Below, one piece after another: positions 25,268 through 36,957 of a stretch of DNA of 64,000 nt. The DNA comes from Bigelowiella natans CCMP2755 (taxonomy: Eukaryota > Cercozoa > Chlorarachniophyceae). The DNA lies in the NCBI GenBank assembly GCA_000320545.1, contig ADNK01000048.1, forward strand, positions 1-64,000, in the 5' to 3' direction. The translations under genes and the position numbers were made by a program. Every line of letters begins with the position of its first letter. Within the stretch, counting starts at the first letter, position 1. The notes under the pieces are model-generated. The model did no database searches. It worked only from the letters and a program-made list of their open reading frames with translations, and was not told the origin of the DNA.

Positions 25268-26927
25268 TTAACGTATTTCTTTTCGGCCATCTCCGGGCAG
25301 TACCAAATCTCGCGCTCGGTGCAGATCTGAGCAAACGACAGGATCTCGAAATTTGCTGGAGAAAAACTGTATGATATGAAGCATTCGGCTGTATTACTTT
25401 TCCCTTGCAGAAAACTCGCGTGATACGTTGTAGGAAGGTCCCGGTGTGCTAATCCTGAAAACAATATATTCCTCAACACATGAGTTACAGAAGAAATTCG
25501 TCACTAGAGTACGGGCGGAAGGCGGAGCCTCTTGCTGTAGTAGAAAATCGAGTTGCAGGCGTCCTGAAAATAGGCAGCGGAAGTCTAAGGTTTCTCCATT
25601 CTTAAATAAGCGCCCTGTCTGTTGCGACTCCCGTCTAGCATGCATGATGTGTGGCTGGTGTGTGGAACCGTATCTTTATTGCATTCTTGCGAATAAATGT
25701 TGATGATATTGAGATGGTCGATGACAGTGGAAAGTGCTCATTGCAAGCATTGCAAGCATGGTGATGAGAAATTTTCGAAGAACAAAATCATCGTTGCTTG
25801 CAGAATGTGTGTAATCTTCCAATGAAGATGACTACTTTGGTTTGACGAAGCTCAATGAAGACTCGTAGCGCGGTCCTAGCAGAGTTGGTTTATGATGAGA
25901 AATATATCGTGTTGGAAAACTCCAGATTTTGATGCATTTCATTGTGTCATATCAAAGGTCTTTCTAGAGGCCTCTTCACGATTAACTACCTGGAAGAATG
26001 AAAGCACCAGGTACCGGAAACCTGAATTTACACAGCGGGTCGTGGTGTGAGCAAGGACAGGATTCAAAGTACTGCTGATGCTCTGCTATCTTGAACTATT
26101 TTCCTGGCCCCAGATTCTCTTTTCACTGCATTACCTTCTGGTTGTTCCAACCACGGCCTTAGCAGTTCGTGGCTTTACTATCAATTTATCGCCGTTATAT
26201 TTTGGACCCTGTGGAAGAAAAAAAGTAGTCATCAGCCCAAAATATGCAGCCACGCGGATGCGCTTCGTTTTCCCATTAGTATGTAGAGAGAGCACATATT
26301 ACCGGCGATCCGTTGTTTCTATATCTAAATCTCTGGCTGGAAGAAAATATAGTCCTCTTCGATACAGTTTTTACGGTCTGAGAAGATATTATTCGTCTGT
26401 GCACGTTAGCGATTGCATTAATTTTCAAAAAATTGAAGATAATCACATTAATATCGGGAGTATAAGCCATTCCAGGATGGCACGAGGCTGGATCCTTAGG
26501 GAACCTGCGCTTCTGGGAAAACTGATATGCAGCTGTTCTTTTTAATCTAGAGTCAAACCTAATCAATGTGCATCAAGGTTTTCGATTCGTGCTTGAAGTG
26601 CCAGACACTGGGGATTGTTCACTATCACTCCTGCAACCAATATGCTTCGCCGTGACGAAGAATGCTTTGTCGCGAAAAAGAATGTGAAAGATGCAAAGAC
26701 AACGATGAAAGTGGAGAGGGAGAGGAGTCAAGAGTAACAAGTTCCGAAATTTTGGCTTCACTCGCATCGACATGCAATGAATTTTAGTTGGAGATCCCCA
26801 TAATGTCTGAACAGTATTCGTGTCATATGTCCTTCCCTCACCTCTGGAACGCTTTCAGGTGGTCATATCTGGGCCCAGGGACATCCTTCTGCCTGTATTT
26901 GAACCGTCCACTTGTAGAGAAGGACAT
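25268..26927 (-). CDS. Sperm-tail PG-rich repeat (STPG/ODF3-like) protein, exon set incomplete
   Basis: Proteins with STPG (SHIPPO) repeats line axonemal microtubules. The first exon, 26842-26927, starts MSFSTSGRFKYRQKDVPGPRYD, a canonical unit. Later minus-strand pieces keep the F..R..PGP.Y pattern: RRFPKDPASCHPGMAYTP (near 26450-26510), RTIFSSSQRFRYRNNGSP then GPKYNGDKLIV across an intron (26305-26380 and 26158-26212), HKPTLLGPRYESSL (near 25860-25900) and STPGPSYNVSREFS (near 25400-25450). The exon linking 26842 to 26550 is unclear, as is the one near 25990-26050. The last exon, chosen by phase, stops at 25268. Family assignment rests on repeated PGP-Y motifs only. Confidence 0.65.
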
Positions 26928-27442
26928 GAAGGCGAAACAAACGCGAGAAAGCGAGAGGAGGGGGCGCTTGCTTCCTGAGCAGTAGTAGATACGAAGAGTC
27001 AAGTTGAGATGAGGGTTCGCTGCGAAACAGTCATCGGATGCGTCGGTAACGTCGGTTCGGATACGTGTAACACATTGCATTTCCCCCTAAGATTTCAGGA
27101 TTTCCTAACAATTATCTAGTGCAACCGAACTAGATCTCGGGAAAGTCTCCGAACATTGACGACGAGCAAACCCAAGCGAACCCAGACGAACCCAAAAATC
27201 AAGCCAAAAACATCGTACAATAATATTTTTCAAACGATCTTTAACAACACTGGGCTAGATCTAGTAAGCGAAGCGAAACAGCGTGAAAAAAGATGATCAT
27301 CGTCAGGGCGTCACGTAATCAAGGGAAAAAGGAAGGGAGAACTATTCGTAGATTCTTATCCTACGACAAGTAATTTCTGGGAAATATTGAAAGAAAATGA
27401 GGGCAAAACTACAAAATAAGCAAAAACTGGTCCAGAGATATC
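26928..27442. promoter_or_regulatory. Head-to-head space between the STPG-like and U-box genes
   Basis: About 515 bp. It includes a short imperfect direct repeat of the unit CGAACCCA (CAAACCCAAG, CGAACCCAGA, CGAACCCAAA) at about 27166-27198, possibly regulatory. Confidence 0.4.
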
Positions 27443-28471
27443 ATGGAAGACCATCCGCCTTCCTTCTTCTTATGCCCGATTTCGGGCGAGCTGATGCGCG
27501 ATCCTGTCACGTTGCGCACCGGTCACACATACGATAGGGACTATATCGAAAAATGGTTAGAGTCACGACCAACATGCCCGAATTCAGGGCAGATCCTAGA
27601 AGAGAAGTACAAGAAGCTTCTGATACCGTGTCGAGTGCTCAAAGACATGATCAGCAACTGGGAAGTCAATCGAATTACCATAGTGGAGGAAGGGCAAAAT
27701 GCATCGCGAACGAATATAGAGCGAAAAAAAAAAGAAGATCATCGAGCGCAGCCGCCTGGACTGAGCATCTGGGCGACAGCCACACGGCTTCCAGTCATAG
27801 GAGTTGTGTTGCAAGTGGCAATTAAGTACCTGGAAAATTCGGAAGCTTTGAGCAGCATGGAGAGTATGTGCCTAAATATATTCCTCTTTATACTTGGCTT
27901 GGCACTCTCACTTCATGGGACCGGTCTACAGACCCTCCTTGCTGCGATTGCTGGATATGCCATCCGAAAATTCCTTAAAACGCAAGATGAGCGTGAAATT
28001 CGCGCAGCTCTTGATCCCATAAACGCTAAAATAAAGAACTTCCTGGCAGAAATACCAAAATCGGGCCCCGGCATGTTCTTTGGAGCTGGAGTTTTGATGA
28101 CACTAATGTGGAGGTTGACATCCACTCTGCCGTTGTTCCTCGCCGAGGTAGGAATTTTAACTTTTGCAATGAGTGTAGCTTTCTTCAGAGCGGACCGGAG
28201 AATGAGATTAACTAAGTCTGAGAAGCATATGGCATTGATGATGAACTTATTAATCGTTGTGGCATTCAAACTAGTTCTTACAGTACTTACTTTCACATGG
28301 GGTTACATAGTTGCTCCATGCGTGACACTCTTCGTTTATCTTTTCGGCCATTGTTGGATCTTTATCTTATTCTCACCAATTGAAGGACCTGTTGGGTTCT
28401 TTAGATTCATAATGGCTTTGCTCCCATTTGTATTGTTATTGGTAGCCATGCGAAATCGTCGGTTACGATAA
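27443..28471 (+). CDS. U-box protein with hydrophobic, multi-pass C-terminal half
   Basis: Intronless in a window where most genes have many introns; 342 residues. Residues about 8-73 are a U-box: FLCPISGELMRDPVTLRTGH, TYDRDYIEKWL, TCPNSGQIL, ending in the MISNW helix. U-boxes recruit E2 enzymes, so an E3 ubiquitin ligase role is likely. Residues about 135-340 are strongly hydrophobic, with four to six possible membrane segments (for example around CLNIFLFILGLALSL, MFFGAGVLMTLMW, LLIVVAFKLVLTVLTF, FRFIMALLPFVLLLVAM) and a basic end, MRNRRLR. The membrane part resembles no family I can name. It suggests ER or organelle-membrane quality control, which is inference. Confidence 0.88.
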   Translation: MEDHPPSFFLCPISGELMRDPVTLRTGHTYDRDYIEKWLESRPTCPNSGQILEEKYKKLLIPCRVLKDMISNWEVNRITIVEEGQNASRTNIERKKKEDHRAQPPGLSIWATATRLPVIGVVLQVAIKYLENSEALSSMESMCLNIFLFILGLALSLHGTGLQTLLAAIAGYAIRKFLKTQDEREIRAALDPINAKIKNFLAEIPKSGPGMFFGAGVLMTLMWRLTSTLPLFLAEVGILTFAMSVAFFRADRRMRLTKSEKHMALMMNLLIVVAFKLVLTVLTFTWGYIVAPCVTLFVYLFGHCWIFILFSPIEGPVGFFRFIMALLPFVLLLVAMRNRRLR

Positions 28472-28738
28472 CAAACTCGTTGAATATGTTGATGACTAAG
28501 GGCGAGTCAAAGAGATGCAAAATGTGCGTTACTTACACAGTAATGGCGGAATAGAAAATTCAATAGCAGGAAGGAAATTTTACACTCGTGTCACTTAGAT
28601 GTGGTGCCTGCGGTCTGCATTTTAACACAGCAAGCTAATAACTGCTAGCTTTATTACTCGTAAATCAATTTCTGCGAAAGTTGTGCTAATAACTATCTAA
28701 AGCCCGCAATAAAGCGGCAGAATTTTTGCTGACACACA

Positions 28739-28781
<43 letters not shown>

Positions 28782-29291
28782 ACACAGACACACACATACA
28801 CACATGTATATGTATACACATATATGTACATGTATATATACACACATACACACATGTATGTGTACATCGTAGATATAGATGTGAGTGTGTGTGTGTTTGT
28901 GTACAGATGTACAGGCACTACGCACACACATCCGGGCAGCTTCAATGCATGTTATAGCTACATTTTGGCATTCTGTTTGATGCTTGTAGCCAGATCATGT
29001 GTGTCACATAGCACAATATAATACAAAACGTGCATGTGATCCGCTGCCCTACCTAGCTACAGCAGTACGTACACTCGCTAGTTGTGTACATGCTGTCGTT
29101 GCGCTGTTGCACGCTAGCACGGCCTTCATTATACACATGTGTCGCTTTTTAGCTGCATGCTAGCATGGACCGCTGCGTGCCGCCTTAAATTGCCCCGTCG
29201 TCAACAAACAAAATTGCCATTGCAATTATTATAGACAAGGAATACCGTATACATATATGGGATTCCTGATAGACAGCAGGGAATACATATA

Positions 29292-29327
<36 letters not shown>

Positions 29328-29620
29328 GATCCCTGTGTCTATTATAATTTTCAGTGCTCACATCGCCGAGATTAGATCGCCACATGCTAGCATGCACGGC
29401 GGGCCGCGATGTGGTTACGCCTGCAACAGTTTTATTAGGATGCGTAGTGTTCATCGCCGCCATATGATTCGCGCGTCAATTAATAGTTCCAACTAAAAGT
29501 GGCGCTACATAGCGTTGTCGCTCATGAATCAGAACAGAGTAACGTGACACCAGAATATCGAACGCATGTGGCATGGTTACATAGCTCTAGCAACACCACG
29601 AACTATCAAACAATCCTATG
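28472..29620. other. Convergent intergenic space with CA/TG tract and a palindromic block
   Basis: Between the U-box gene and the RRM-RGG gene. (CA)n at about 28737-28776 passes into mixed TATACACA and TG repeats up to about 28930. A CTAGC/GCATGC-rich block at 29040-29180 precedes a large inverted repeat (listed separately). No exon is supported. Confidence 0.55.
29155..29440. repeat. Large imperfect palindrome centred on an (AT)n tract
   Basis: Left arms TGCATGCTAGCATG (near 29152) and ATTATTATAGACAAGG (near 29226) are echoed in inverted order by GTGTCTATTATAAT (near 29335) and ACATGCTAGCATGC (near 29382). The centre holds the unit GGGATTCC/GGGAATAC and about 30 bp of AT (29296-29325). It could extrude as a cruciform or be a foldback element. 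Confidence 0.6.
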
Positions 29621-29741
29621 TCACTTGCTGCTACCTCTGCCTCTCCCTCTTCGACCACTTCGTCCCCTTCCTCTTCTTCCTCCTCTTCCCCCTCGGCCGC
29701 CCCTTCTCCCTCTCCCACCTCTTGAAGAACTAAAGCGTGCC

Positions 29742-29783
<42 letters not shown>

Positions 29784-31014
29784 GGACCACGACCAGGACC
29801 ACGACCACGAGAATGTCCACGACCACCACTACGCCCGGAACCTCGTCTTCCTCCTCCTCTCCGTCCATTTCCTTGACCACCCCTACCCCTTCCTATAGTT
29901 CGGCCGCCCCTAAACCCGCGACCCCGATTTGGGGAATAATTTGTATATTTCTTGGATTCCTCGGTATGTCTAGTCCCTTGTTCGTTCGTTATCTTTCGTT
30001 TTTTGTAGGTACTGTTGCTCTGGTCAGGCTCTGTCTCGGCCTTTTGTTGTGCTCTTGTCCTCCTCCTCTCTGCTTTTGACTTTTGGATGGCACGTTGCCG
30101 TGCGAGCTGCCCATCAACAGCTTTCTTGACCAAGTTCTGAGGCAACGGAAGTAAAACATGATAACCATGAAAATTTAATAGGTTATACATGATAGGTTCT
30201 AAGTATATATGACCTCCTTGGACAAAGTGGGACGCACATTTATGGCTCTGTTATGAAATTTAGTTCGGTGCAACTTCAAGGCCTATGAAATTAAGACATT
30301 AAGTAAAAAATCAAAGGAAGCTGATTGTGAATCATCCTTTGTAGCATGAAGTAATTGAACATTGGGAAATGAAGTTTCTGGTCGACCTTTTTGGCCGCCT
30401 CTTTGGCGTCGGCACCAACGAACTCAACAAACGCCACTCCCTAATTATTAAATGCTCTTTATTGGTCCAAATCTGGCGATCTTACGAAAATCTAGCGTAC
30501 GTGGGCATGTGTGTAATGGAGGGGCAAGATTTTGGGAGCAGACCTTAAATTTCATTGGCTTGCAAGTCCTATCCATCACCATCCGACAGTCAACACCAGC
30601 AGCCTGAGTGTCATCCCCATTGGGCAAAATACCATTAAAAATGGCGATGCAAAAGATGCATCTTCATGTTAGTCGACCGAACATATTCCCGTGCAATGTG
30701 GGAATCTTAATCGCTCGTTGACAGCGAGAATGGATAAATATGATCTGTGACGCACCCCGAGTTTTGAACAGTGTTGGAATAGCTCGACAATTTGTTGCTT
30801 GGTGGCTTCGTAGGGTACTTGGGTGATGTGGACACTGTTTTGATCCTTTGAGGTTGAAGAAGAAGAAGCTCCGGTTAATATCGTCAATTCCGGCTTGTGC
30901 TCTAAATGATCGGCACATCAAAAATCACAAAAATGTGGAAGAGTATACGGCAGCGTACTAAGATAATGCAAGCATATTTATGGGTATATGAAAGAATATT
31001 ATGTATATATATAC

Positions 31015-31062
<48 letters not shown>

Positions 31063-31130
31063 GTGTGTGTATGTATGTGTATGTGTATGTGTGTATGTGT
31101 GTAACACAAACACACGCATCGATGCAAAAT

Positions 31131-31174
<44 letters not shown>

Positions 31175-31523
31175 AAGAGAGTTAATATAGTACTACCCTC
31201 AAAATCCTTGCCTTCATTCTCATCCTCCTCCGCTTCTGCTCATATAGCTCGTAATTAGACATTTCTAACGTCAACCAAAGTATTGAATGCGTAACCTGGT
31301 AGTCCTCCGTCCTCCTCCTCAGCCCACGCGAGAAGTCCCTCGGGAAGCTCGGGATCTGCACAGGGGTGTATTGAGAGCACCATGTTAAGATCTCTCGTTC
31401 AATTTGGACCGCATCCATAAAGGATGGCGTAATATTAATACTGCTTGGTTGGTTGGAAAGCTGAAGGGAGCATTGACCACCTTGTCTGTCGACAGATTTT
31501 CTTTTCCTTGCTCCACCCTTCAT
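29621..31523 (-). CDS. RNA-binding protein with one RRM and an RGG-rich C-terminus
   Basis: Eight exons (31481-31523, 31296-31355, 31197-31235, 30756-30901, 30544-30603, 30387-30440, 30214-30273, 29621-30136) sum to 978 nt, or 325 residues. After a short basic start (MKGGARKRKSV) and an acidic linker comes an RRM at about residues 64-150: RNP2-like VHITQVPYEATKQQIVELF and RNP1-like KFKGVAFVEF, ending TKFHNRAINVRPTL. A Lys/Arg/Gln helix follows, then about 100 residues of RGG/GRGRG repeats, encoded partly by a CGACCA-type tandem repeat at about 29740-29815. RGG tracts bind RNA and are common in nucleolar proteins. No orthologue name can be given. Confidence 0.9.
30998..31182. repeat. AT, GT and GA tracts in one RRM-gene intron
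   Basis: (AT)n at about 31024-31059, TG-rich at about 31062-31105 and (GA)n at about 31134-31180, consecutive in the intron between 31197 and 30901. Confidence 0.9.
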
Positions 31524-32481
31524 TCAACGAGCTCTGACGGCGTCTTAAACGTGAGAGGGCTAAATTGGATGAGAGTAGACTTCAGATGCGGTTTCAATTG
31601 CTTTTATACACCCCCCTTCTTGGTGCGTGAGTCGGTAGTTCGTGGGTGACGAGGGGTGTGGGAGATTGACCTGATAATTCTGGCTCGGAAATCCTCGGAA
31701 TCGACCCTGGAAAAGGGTTTTACTTTATATGTTAAGTTAAAAATTTACACCAAGAACTACCAAATCAGGTTTCAGTTTATCATGGTGTTCATCAACTTTG
31801 ATACAGCGCCCTCTCCAAACAGCTTCGTCGCCGGAAGCAAGCCGGCCAATATTTTACGATGTTTTACCCATGGAATGTTGGCTAATTCGCTGCCGCTTTC
31901 TCTCAAGCAGAATTCCGTGAGGAAGGCGTTTCCAAGGGCGAAACGCCGAAACTGCTTTTCCGCTTCTGCGACATTCCACTTAAAAATCCGAGCCATTTCA
32001 TAGGATTTCTCGAAAATTGAAGAAAAGACATGAATTATCAAATAAATGTATACAATATTGGATATCTCGCTTCAAAATCCTCGGCGTTCTTGCCTTGCTT
32101 AGATAGACTTACATCTGAAATATGGAGTACTAAGAAATGGAGACATCAGAGTCTCATTTCCCAATTTCCAGCCAATGCGGTTCTAAAATTGGAGAGCTGG
32201 GAGGCGAATATCGCGTATTTATTCTCACCTTTTGGATTATTGTGAAGTCGCAATGAGAAAACGGTCATGGATTTGAATTGTACGTTGGGAGATAGGGCTC
32301 TGTGAAGTTATTGTATGCCACAGACTTCATCTCTGGATCCATTACTCGGGGGACACACTAATAGAGCAGCCTGCAAGTCCCCTTCCGAGCTCCGTTTCGG
32401 GTCCACCTCGGAAGACGATCTACAATTATAATCAGTTTTCTCAAAACGAAGATTCTTCCCTTGTCCTAATTTAATTCGAAG
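31524..32481. other. Head-to-head space with uncertain small ORFs
   Basis: Space between the starts of the RRM-RGG and receptor-like genes. On the minus strand two frames look more protein-like than chance: one ending at 31772 (MARIFKWNVAEAEKQFRRFA) and one starting near 32272 (MTVFSLRLHNNP). I could not splice them together in frame. They may be remnants of a small gene. A gene here on the minus strand would break the strand alternation. Confidence 0.3.
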
Positions 32482-35400
32482 ATGGTGGGCTGCAGACATG
32501 GCTTTCGAGCGTTGATACTCGCTTTGATGATCCATGAGTTTTCAGCTACTACTGCCCCATCAACTTCTCCATCAACCTCCCCATCAACAGGTCCCTTTCA
32601 GCAGATACATTTACAACCTAGTACAAAAGAAACTCGTTGCCGTGTGTCCTAACTGGATCCTCTGTATCGCGCGAAAAAAAATGTTAGTCGACGCCAACAT
32701 CGATTCATTTAATCTGACGATTTGTTTGTATCGATTATTTTATCTACTTCAGCACCAAGTAGTAGCCCCACAAATAACCCCACTTTAGTGCCAAGTTGTA
32801 GTCCAACAGGATCTCCTTTCGTCCCAACACCTACGGGCTCTCCCGAGACAATATCTCCAGCAACTTCAAATCCAACTCCCAGGACTTACTCACCTTCACA
32901 GACGCCCTCCCAATCCCCTTCTCAAACTCCCGTTACGCAAAGTCCAAGTTGTACCCCAACCAGTAAAGCTCCAACCATAACAAGGAACCCAACTGCAAGC
33001 CCAAATACAATCGCACCTACTATCACCCAGCAAATCATTACAGACGTGTCCTCTCTCTCGATCACAGAGGTAGAGTATATGGATAGTAACTCATATAGTG
33101 TACACATCTTTGGATTTGATGCGATTGCCATGCTCATGTCCTTTCTTCTTCTCTCTCCTCCCTAGTGTAACTGTACATGCTTTCATAAAAAGTCCACGTC
33201 ATTGATGGCAAAATCTCGATACGCTTTCCTTACACATCTACAGGGTGGTACATCGGGTACAATTGGAGTAAAACTAGCAAGGGCACCGGGACCAAGCTCT
33301 GTGACGCTTTACATTAACCCTCAGGGAAGCCAGCTTACGGCGTCACACATCTACTTCTATTTTACCCCCTCATCCTTCTCTTCCTACCAGTACTTCACAG
33401 TGCAGGCATCCGTAGACAAGTATGCAGAGGGAATTCAAACAACCTATGTTTCGTTCAACCTGACGGGAGGCGTAGCGGCCACTGCGTCAGTACCAGTGCA
33501 CATTTCTGACGACGTTCTTGCAAATTATGTGTCGTTCACTCCGGCGCTCGGCTGGATGACAGGGGGCGCCGAGGTAGTTTTCTCTAAACCCCTTACTGTT
33601 GCTATGAGATAACTTTGTGGAGAGAATCAAAGAGGATCGATGGGTACCGTTTTGATTTTCAATATTTTCGAAGGTGACGGTTACGATGAACGAAACGCTG
33701 GTGAATCCGAGCACGGGCTCTGTGCCAACTCTCAATTGTGTCTTCGGAAACCAGAGGGTACGGAAAGTGGCTTTTTAAAAAAAATTAACGAGAATAATTT
33801 TGAAGCAGAGATGGCTTGCAAATCTAGACAGGGGAGGAGAGTTACGATACTGATTTGTTTAAATCCAAGTCTATTGCCCGGAGAGATGGAGAGAGAGAGA
33901 GTCGCAATTTCACCACGAATGTTGAGGGACAATGAGCAATTGGCATGTGCTGATGACATACTCAGGTGACAGGGACGTTAGAGGGTACTACTGGAGTTAA
34001 ATGTACCGCGCCATCCTGTCAACTTGCGAACAACGGAGTGGCGTGCGCTGGCACTCTAGTGTCGATGCCTCTTTCGGTCGAGGTACTTTGTCATTCGCAA
34101 CAACTAACAACTCATAAATACAGCTGCTGGAATCTCACCATTCATACTCCTCCTCATTGCCAGGTATCCAATCTGACAACTGGAGCGTCATTATTCTTCT
34201 CCTACATGCTGACCCCCAGTGTCAACGACGTGTCGCCGTCCTCGGGAGATCCCTGCTGCGATGAGAACGAGCTCGCCACCGTACGTCTAAGCCACCTGGC
34301 TTCCCAAGTCCAAAACATCGATTCGCTCGCGTTCTGTAAGTTCGGTCTGCTCACATCAAAGGCGTCGTACGATGCCACAGTTGGGGGCACCAGTTTCACT
34401 TGCAACATTCCCGTGCGATACGACCTCAATGGCAAAGAAACCTCGGATACCGTGGACGTACAGATCACTCTGAACGGCCAGCAGTACACTACTTCGGGCG
34501 GATCTTACACGTATCAGGATTCTCAAGTGGTCTTTGACGCACTGGTTATGCAATGGCTACTGACAATTGTGGGAGTCTTGGTGGGCTCTTGGCTCATTTT
34601 CGGCGGTGCACACATGCTGTTTTGCAGTGGTAAGAACGACAAGCGCAAGGGCAAGAGCCAGGAGCCAACGGGTGCAACAGAACTCCTGGAGCACATCTCG
34701 AAGGACCTTCTCCGAGAGTCGATTGAGAAACTGCCAGATGGTGAGAATATTATCTCGAGTGTTGAGCTCCTTGAAAGCAAGCCTTGGGATGAGGTGAAGG
34801 AGGTGCAGTTGTGGAAGCGCATCTTAAGCATTCGTTGCAGCCTCAGCGTAAGGGCGCTAGAGTTTGAGATGGCAAAGCCTTTCTCGGAACTGGACTGCTT
34901 GTTGGCAGATGCATGGTTGTTCTTGTTCAAACACGAGTTCGATCAAAAGCTCGCGAAGGAGGCGAACGATCTCAACGAAAAGGTGAGGCTTGGGCCTTTC
35001 GGACACTGGCCTATCTTCACATCCAAAGCTTTGGAGGGCTACATGAGTAAAAGCGTGAATCGGCGTAAGGAGACTATTCAGCGCGTGCAGGAAGCAGGCG
35101 ACTCTACCATATCAATGGGAATGCAGATTAGCTTCTTAGATCCTGAAGCAATGATGAAGGGATTGGCCAACAAAAAATTGTGTATCAGGGCGAAGGCAAA
35201 TGAAGGGGAAATGATCTTGAGCGAGTGCAGAGTTGAGGAGCAGCTGCAAGGTGGCACTCTCCAGATGAAACAACTCACATTCAATCGCTCGTCTATTGAG
35301 AATCTGAACTCGCCGATCATCTTCGAACTGGCTCCTGTGCACGATGGACTTTTTGGAAGTAAGAAAGGTGCCACTATAACTGTTGGTACCTCTTCCCCAC

Positions 35401-36013
35401 TGAACATTGAATCGGAAATTGGAGACGACGAGAGGAACTCAAGCAATCCTTCCTCGGAGCTCAAAGGACTGAAGTCAGACATGAGTGACAAGGACGAGAA
35501 ATTAGAGCAGAAGAAAGGTCTGCTGACGGAGGACAAGGACCAACTTGAAAGAGAGGCAAGGCGTACAGAGGTTGTGCCGTTTACGATATTAGATTTGCAT
35601 GTGTATGTTTATGTGTGTGTGTTTGTGCGTGCGTATCACCTTTTGCCGTGGATACTTCTTATATCAAGCGTGTTTTGACATATATTTCATCAAACTTCGA
35701 CCAGAACTAATGATTCATATTTGCCTCGCAGGTTGTAGGAAAGTGCACCGTATCCTTCTACGATTTGTACGACATGTCGGCAGCTCATCGGAGAATGTAT
35801 GGTGCCAGCGGCAAGCTCGAGCGCCTTCCAATAGCAACAGTCACATTCAATCAAAGCATATCTGACATAGCAGGCGCTGTTCCTGTTTCCCCTGCCCATA
35901 GAGACCCAAGAGAAGGCAAAGAAAAAAAGCACGATAGCGAGGAAGACGTCGCCGACTTCAAAAACTACAAAAGAAAGTCGGAGAAGAATCTTTCGAAGAA
36001 GCATGCGGTTTAG
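32482..36013 (+). CDS. Single-pass receptor-like protein: signal peptide, Pro/Thr/Ser stalk, IPT-like ectodomain, long cytoplasmic part
   Basis: Seven exons (32482-32590, 32753-33069, 33244-33573, 33674-33757, 33966-34082, 34164-35570, 35732-36013) sum to 2646 nt, or 881 residues. The start MVGCRHGFRALILALMIHEF is a signal peptide. About 100 residues of PTSxSP-type stalk follow (TSPSTSPST, SPSQTPSQSPSQTP), a style common in algal and oomycete surface proteins. The ectodomain is beta-rich with Cys pairs and TGGAEVVF / VTVTM / LNCVFGNQ patterns resembling IPT/TIG folds (by eye). A transmembrane helix (MQWLLTIVGVLVGSWLIF) is followed by KNDKRKGK and about 420 cytoplasmic residues with no recognisable catalytic motif, ending in a Lys/Ser-rich tail. 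Ligand and output are unknown. Confidence 0.85.
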
Positions 36014-36577
36014 ATTATGATACGCAACTAGCTCCTTCGCTTCGTTTAAGTTAGTCTGCCCGCCACCAGCAGCAGCAGCAGCAGATCGAGGCTGTTCATC
36101 ACGTCTGTGCATTTGTCGGACAAAAAAAAACAAAAGAAAAAACAAGGGTAGAATATCGCGTCCCCCTTGCTGGCACCTTGAAAGTACACTGAGGGACGCT
36201 AAGCGGCCATGTGTGGAGCGAAACCCCTAATAACTGCACAGATCACTCGTTTCCACTGTACACATACATACATTTTCAATGTGCACCCTATCATCGTTTT
36301 ACTCGCGCATAATTCAAATACATTCACTACCTTCCTAGGTGTATTGTTGTGTTATGCCGCTTGAGTGTTGATTTCTTCTATTGGAGTGTGCGTGTTGTTA
36401 ATCATTCTTCACCTCATGATCATCGCTCTACCTAATAGCTAGTGGTTCATCCCTTGCATTTATAACGATGCATATACATTTTGAAGCGCCTTTGTGTGCG
36501 CGCATAGCATATCTATAGACTATAAGACATACGGCGCAATGAAGTGCGATGCGCATCACATCCTCGATATGATGTAC

Positions 36578-36730
36578 ACATACGTACATGTAATGAAGCT
36601 GTATAATTATTTCTATCATCATCCTAATATCGATGTGATGTACGTACATGTAATGAAGCTGTATAATCTTTCTATTATCATCCTAATGAAGTTTTGCAAA
36701 GTCTGCGTTTACAGCGTGACAAGCGCTTAA
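36578..36730 (+). repeat. Tandem pair related to the dispersed repeat
   Basis: The unit ACATGTAATGAAGCTGTATA, then TTTCTAT, then ATCATCCTAAT occurs twice about 61 bp apart. The second unit continues GAAGTTTTGCAAAGTCTGCG and TTTACAGCGTGACAAGCGCT, matching the downstream half of the dispersed repeat. Confidence 0.75.
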
Positions 36731-36865
36731 GTTGTATTGTTGTATTTGTGCGTCGTCTCCGCTGTTATGTCCATCATGCATGCGAATGGCTATGTATTTA
36801 CTAGATTTAGCCCGCTTGTAACGAGTACCAATACCAAAGGCTAATGAGCACTTTCAGCTGGCAGG

Positions 36866-36957
36866 TGTGAGACGGATGTAATGCATGAAATGATTAAATC
36901 TTTTCAATAGTCATCCTAATGTAGCTATGCAAAGCAGCGGCTACGACAGCGCTTATT
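36866..36957 (+). repeat. Dispersed convergent-space repeat, copy 4 (best preserved)
   Basis: Reads GTGTGAGACGGATGTAATGC, ATGAAATGATTAAATC, TTTTCAATAGTCATCCTAAT, GTAGCTATGCAAAGCAGCGG, CTACGACAGCGCTTATTAGC. Used as the reference for the other copies. Confidence 0.88.

Noticed and set aside
28735-28930. Possible CRISPR-like or satellite array
   Set aside because: Simple CA/TG/TATACACA microsatellite without constant repeats and unique spacers. No CRISPR array exists in the window.
29587-29880. Plus- and minus-strand frames rich in Arg/Pro or Val/Glu over the CGACCA repeats
   Set aside because: They are alternative frames of the RGG-encoding exon of the RRM protein, whose frame is fixed by splicing and by the RRM.
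32308-32535. Minus-strand frame starting MDHQSEYQRSKAMSAA
   Set aside because: It overlaps the signal-peptide exon of the receptor-like gene on the plus strand, which has stronger support. No further exon could be linked.
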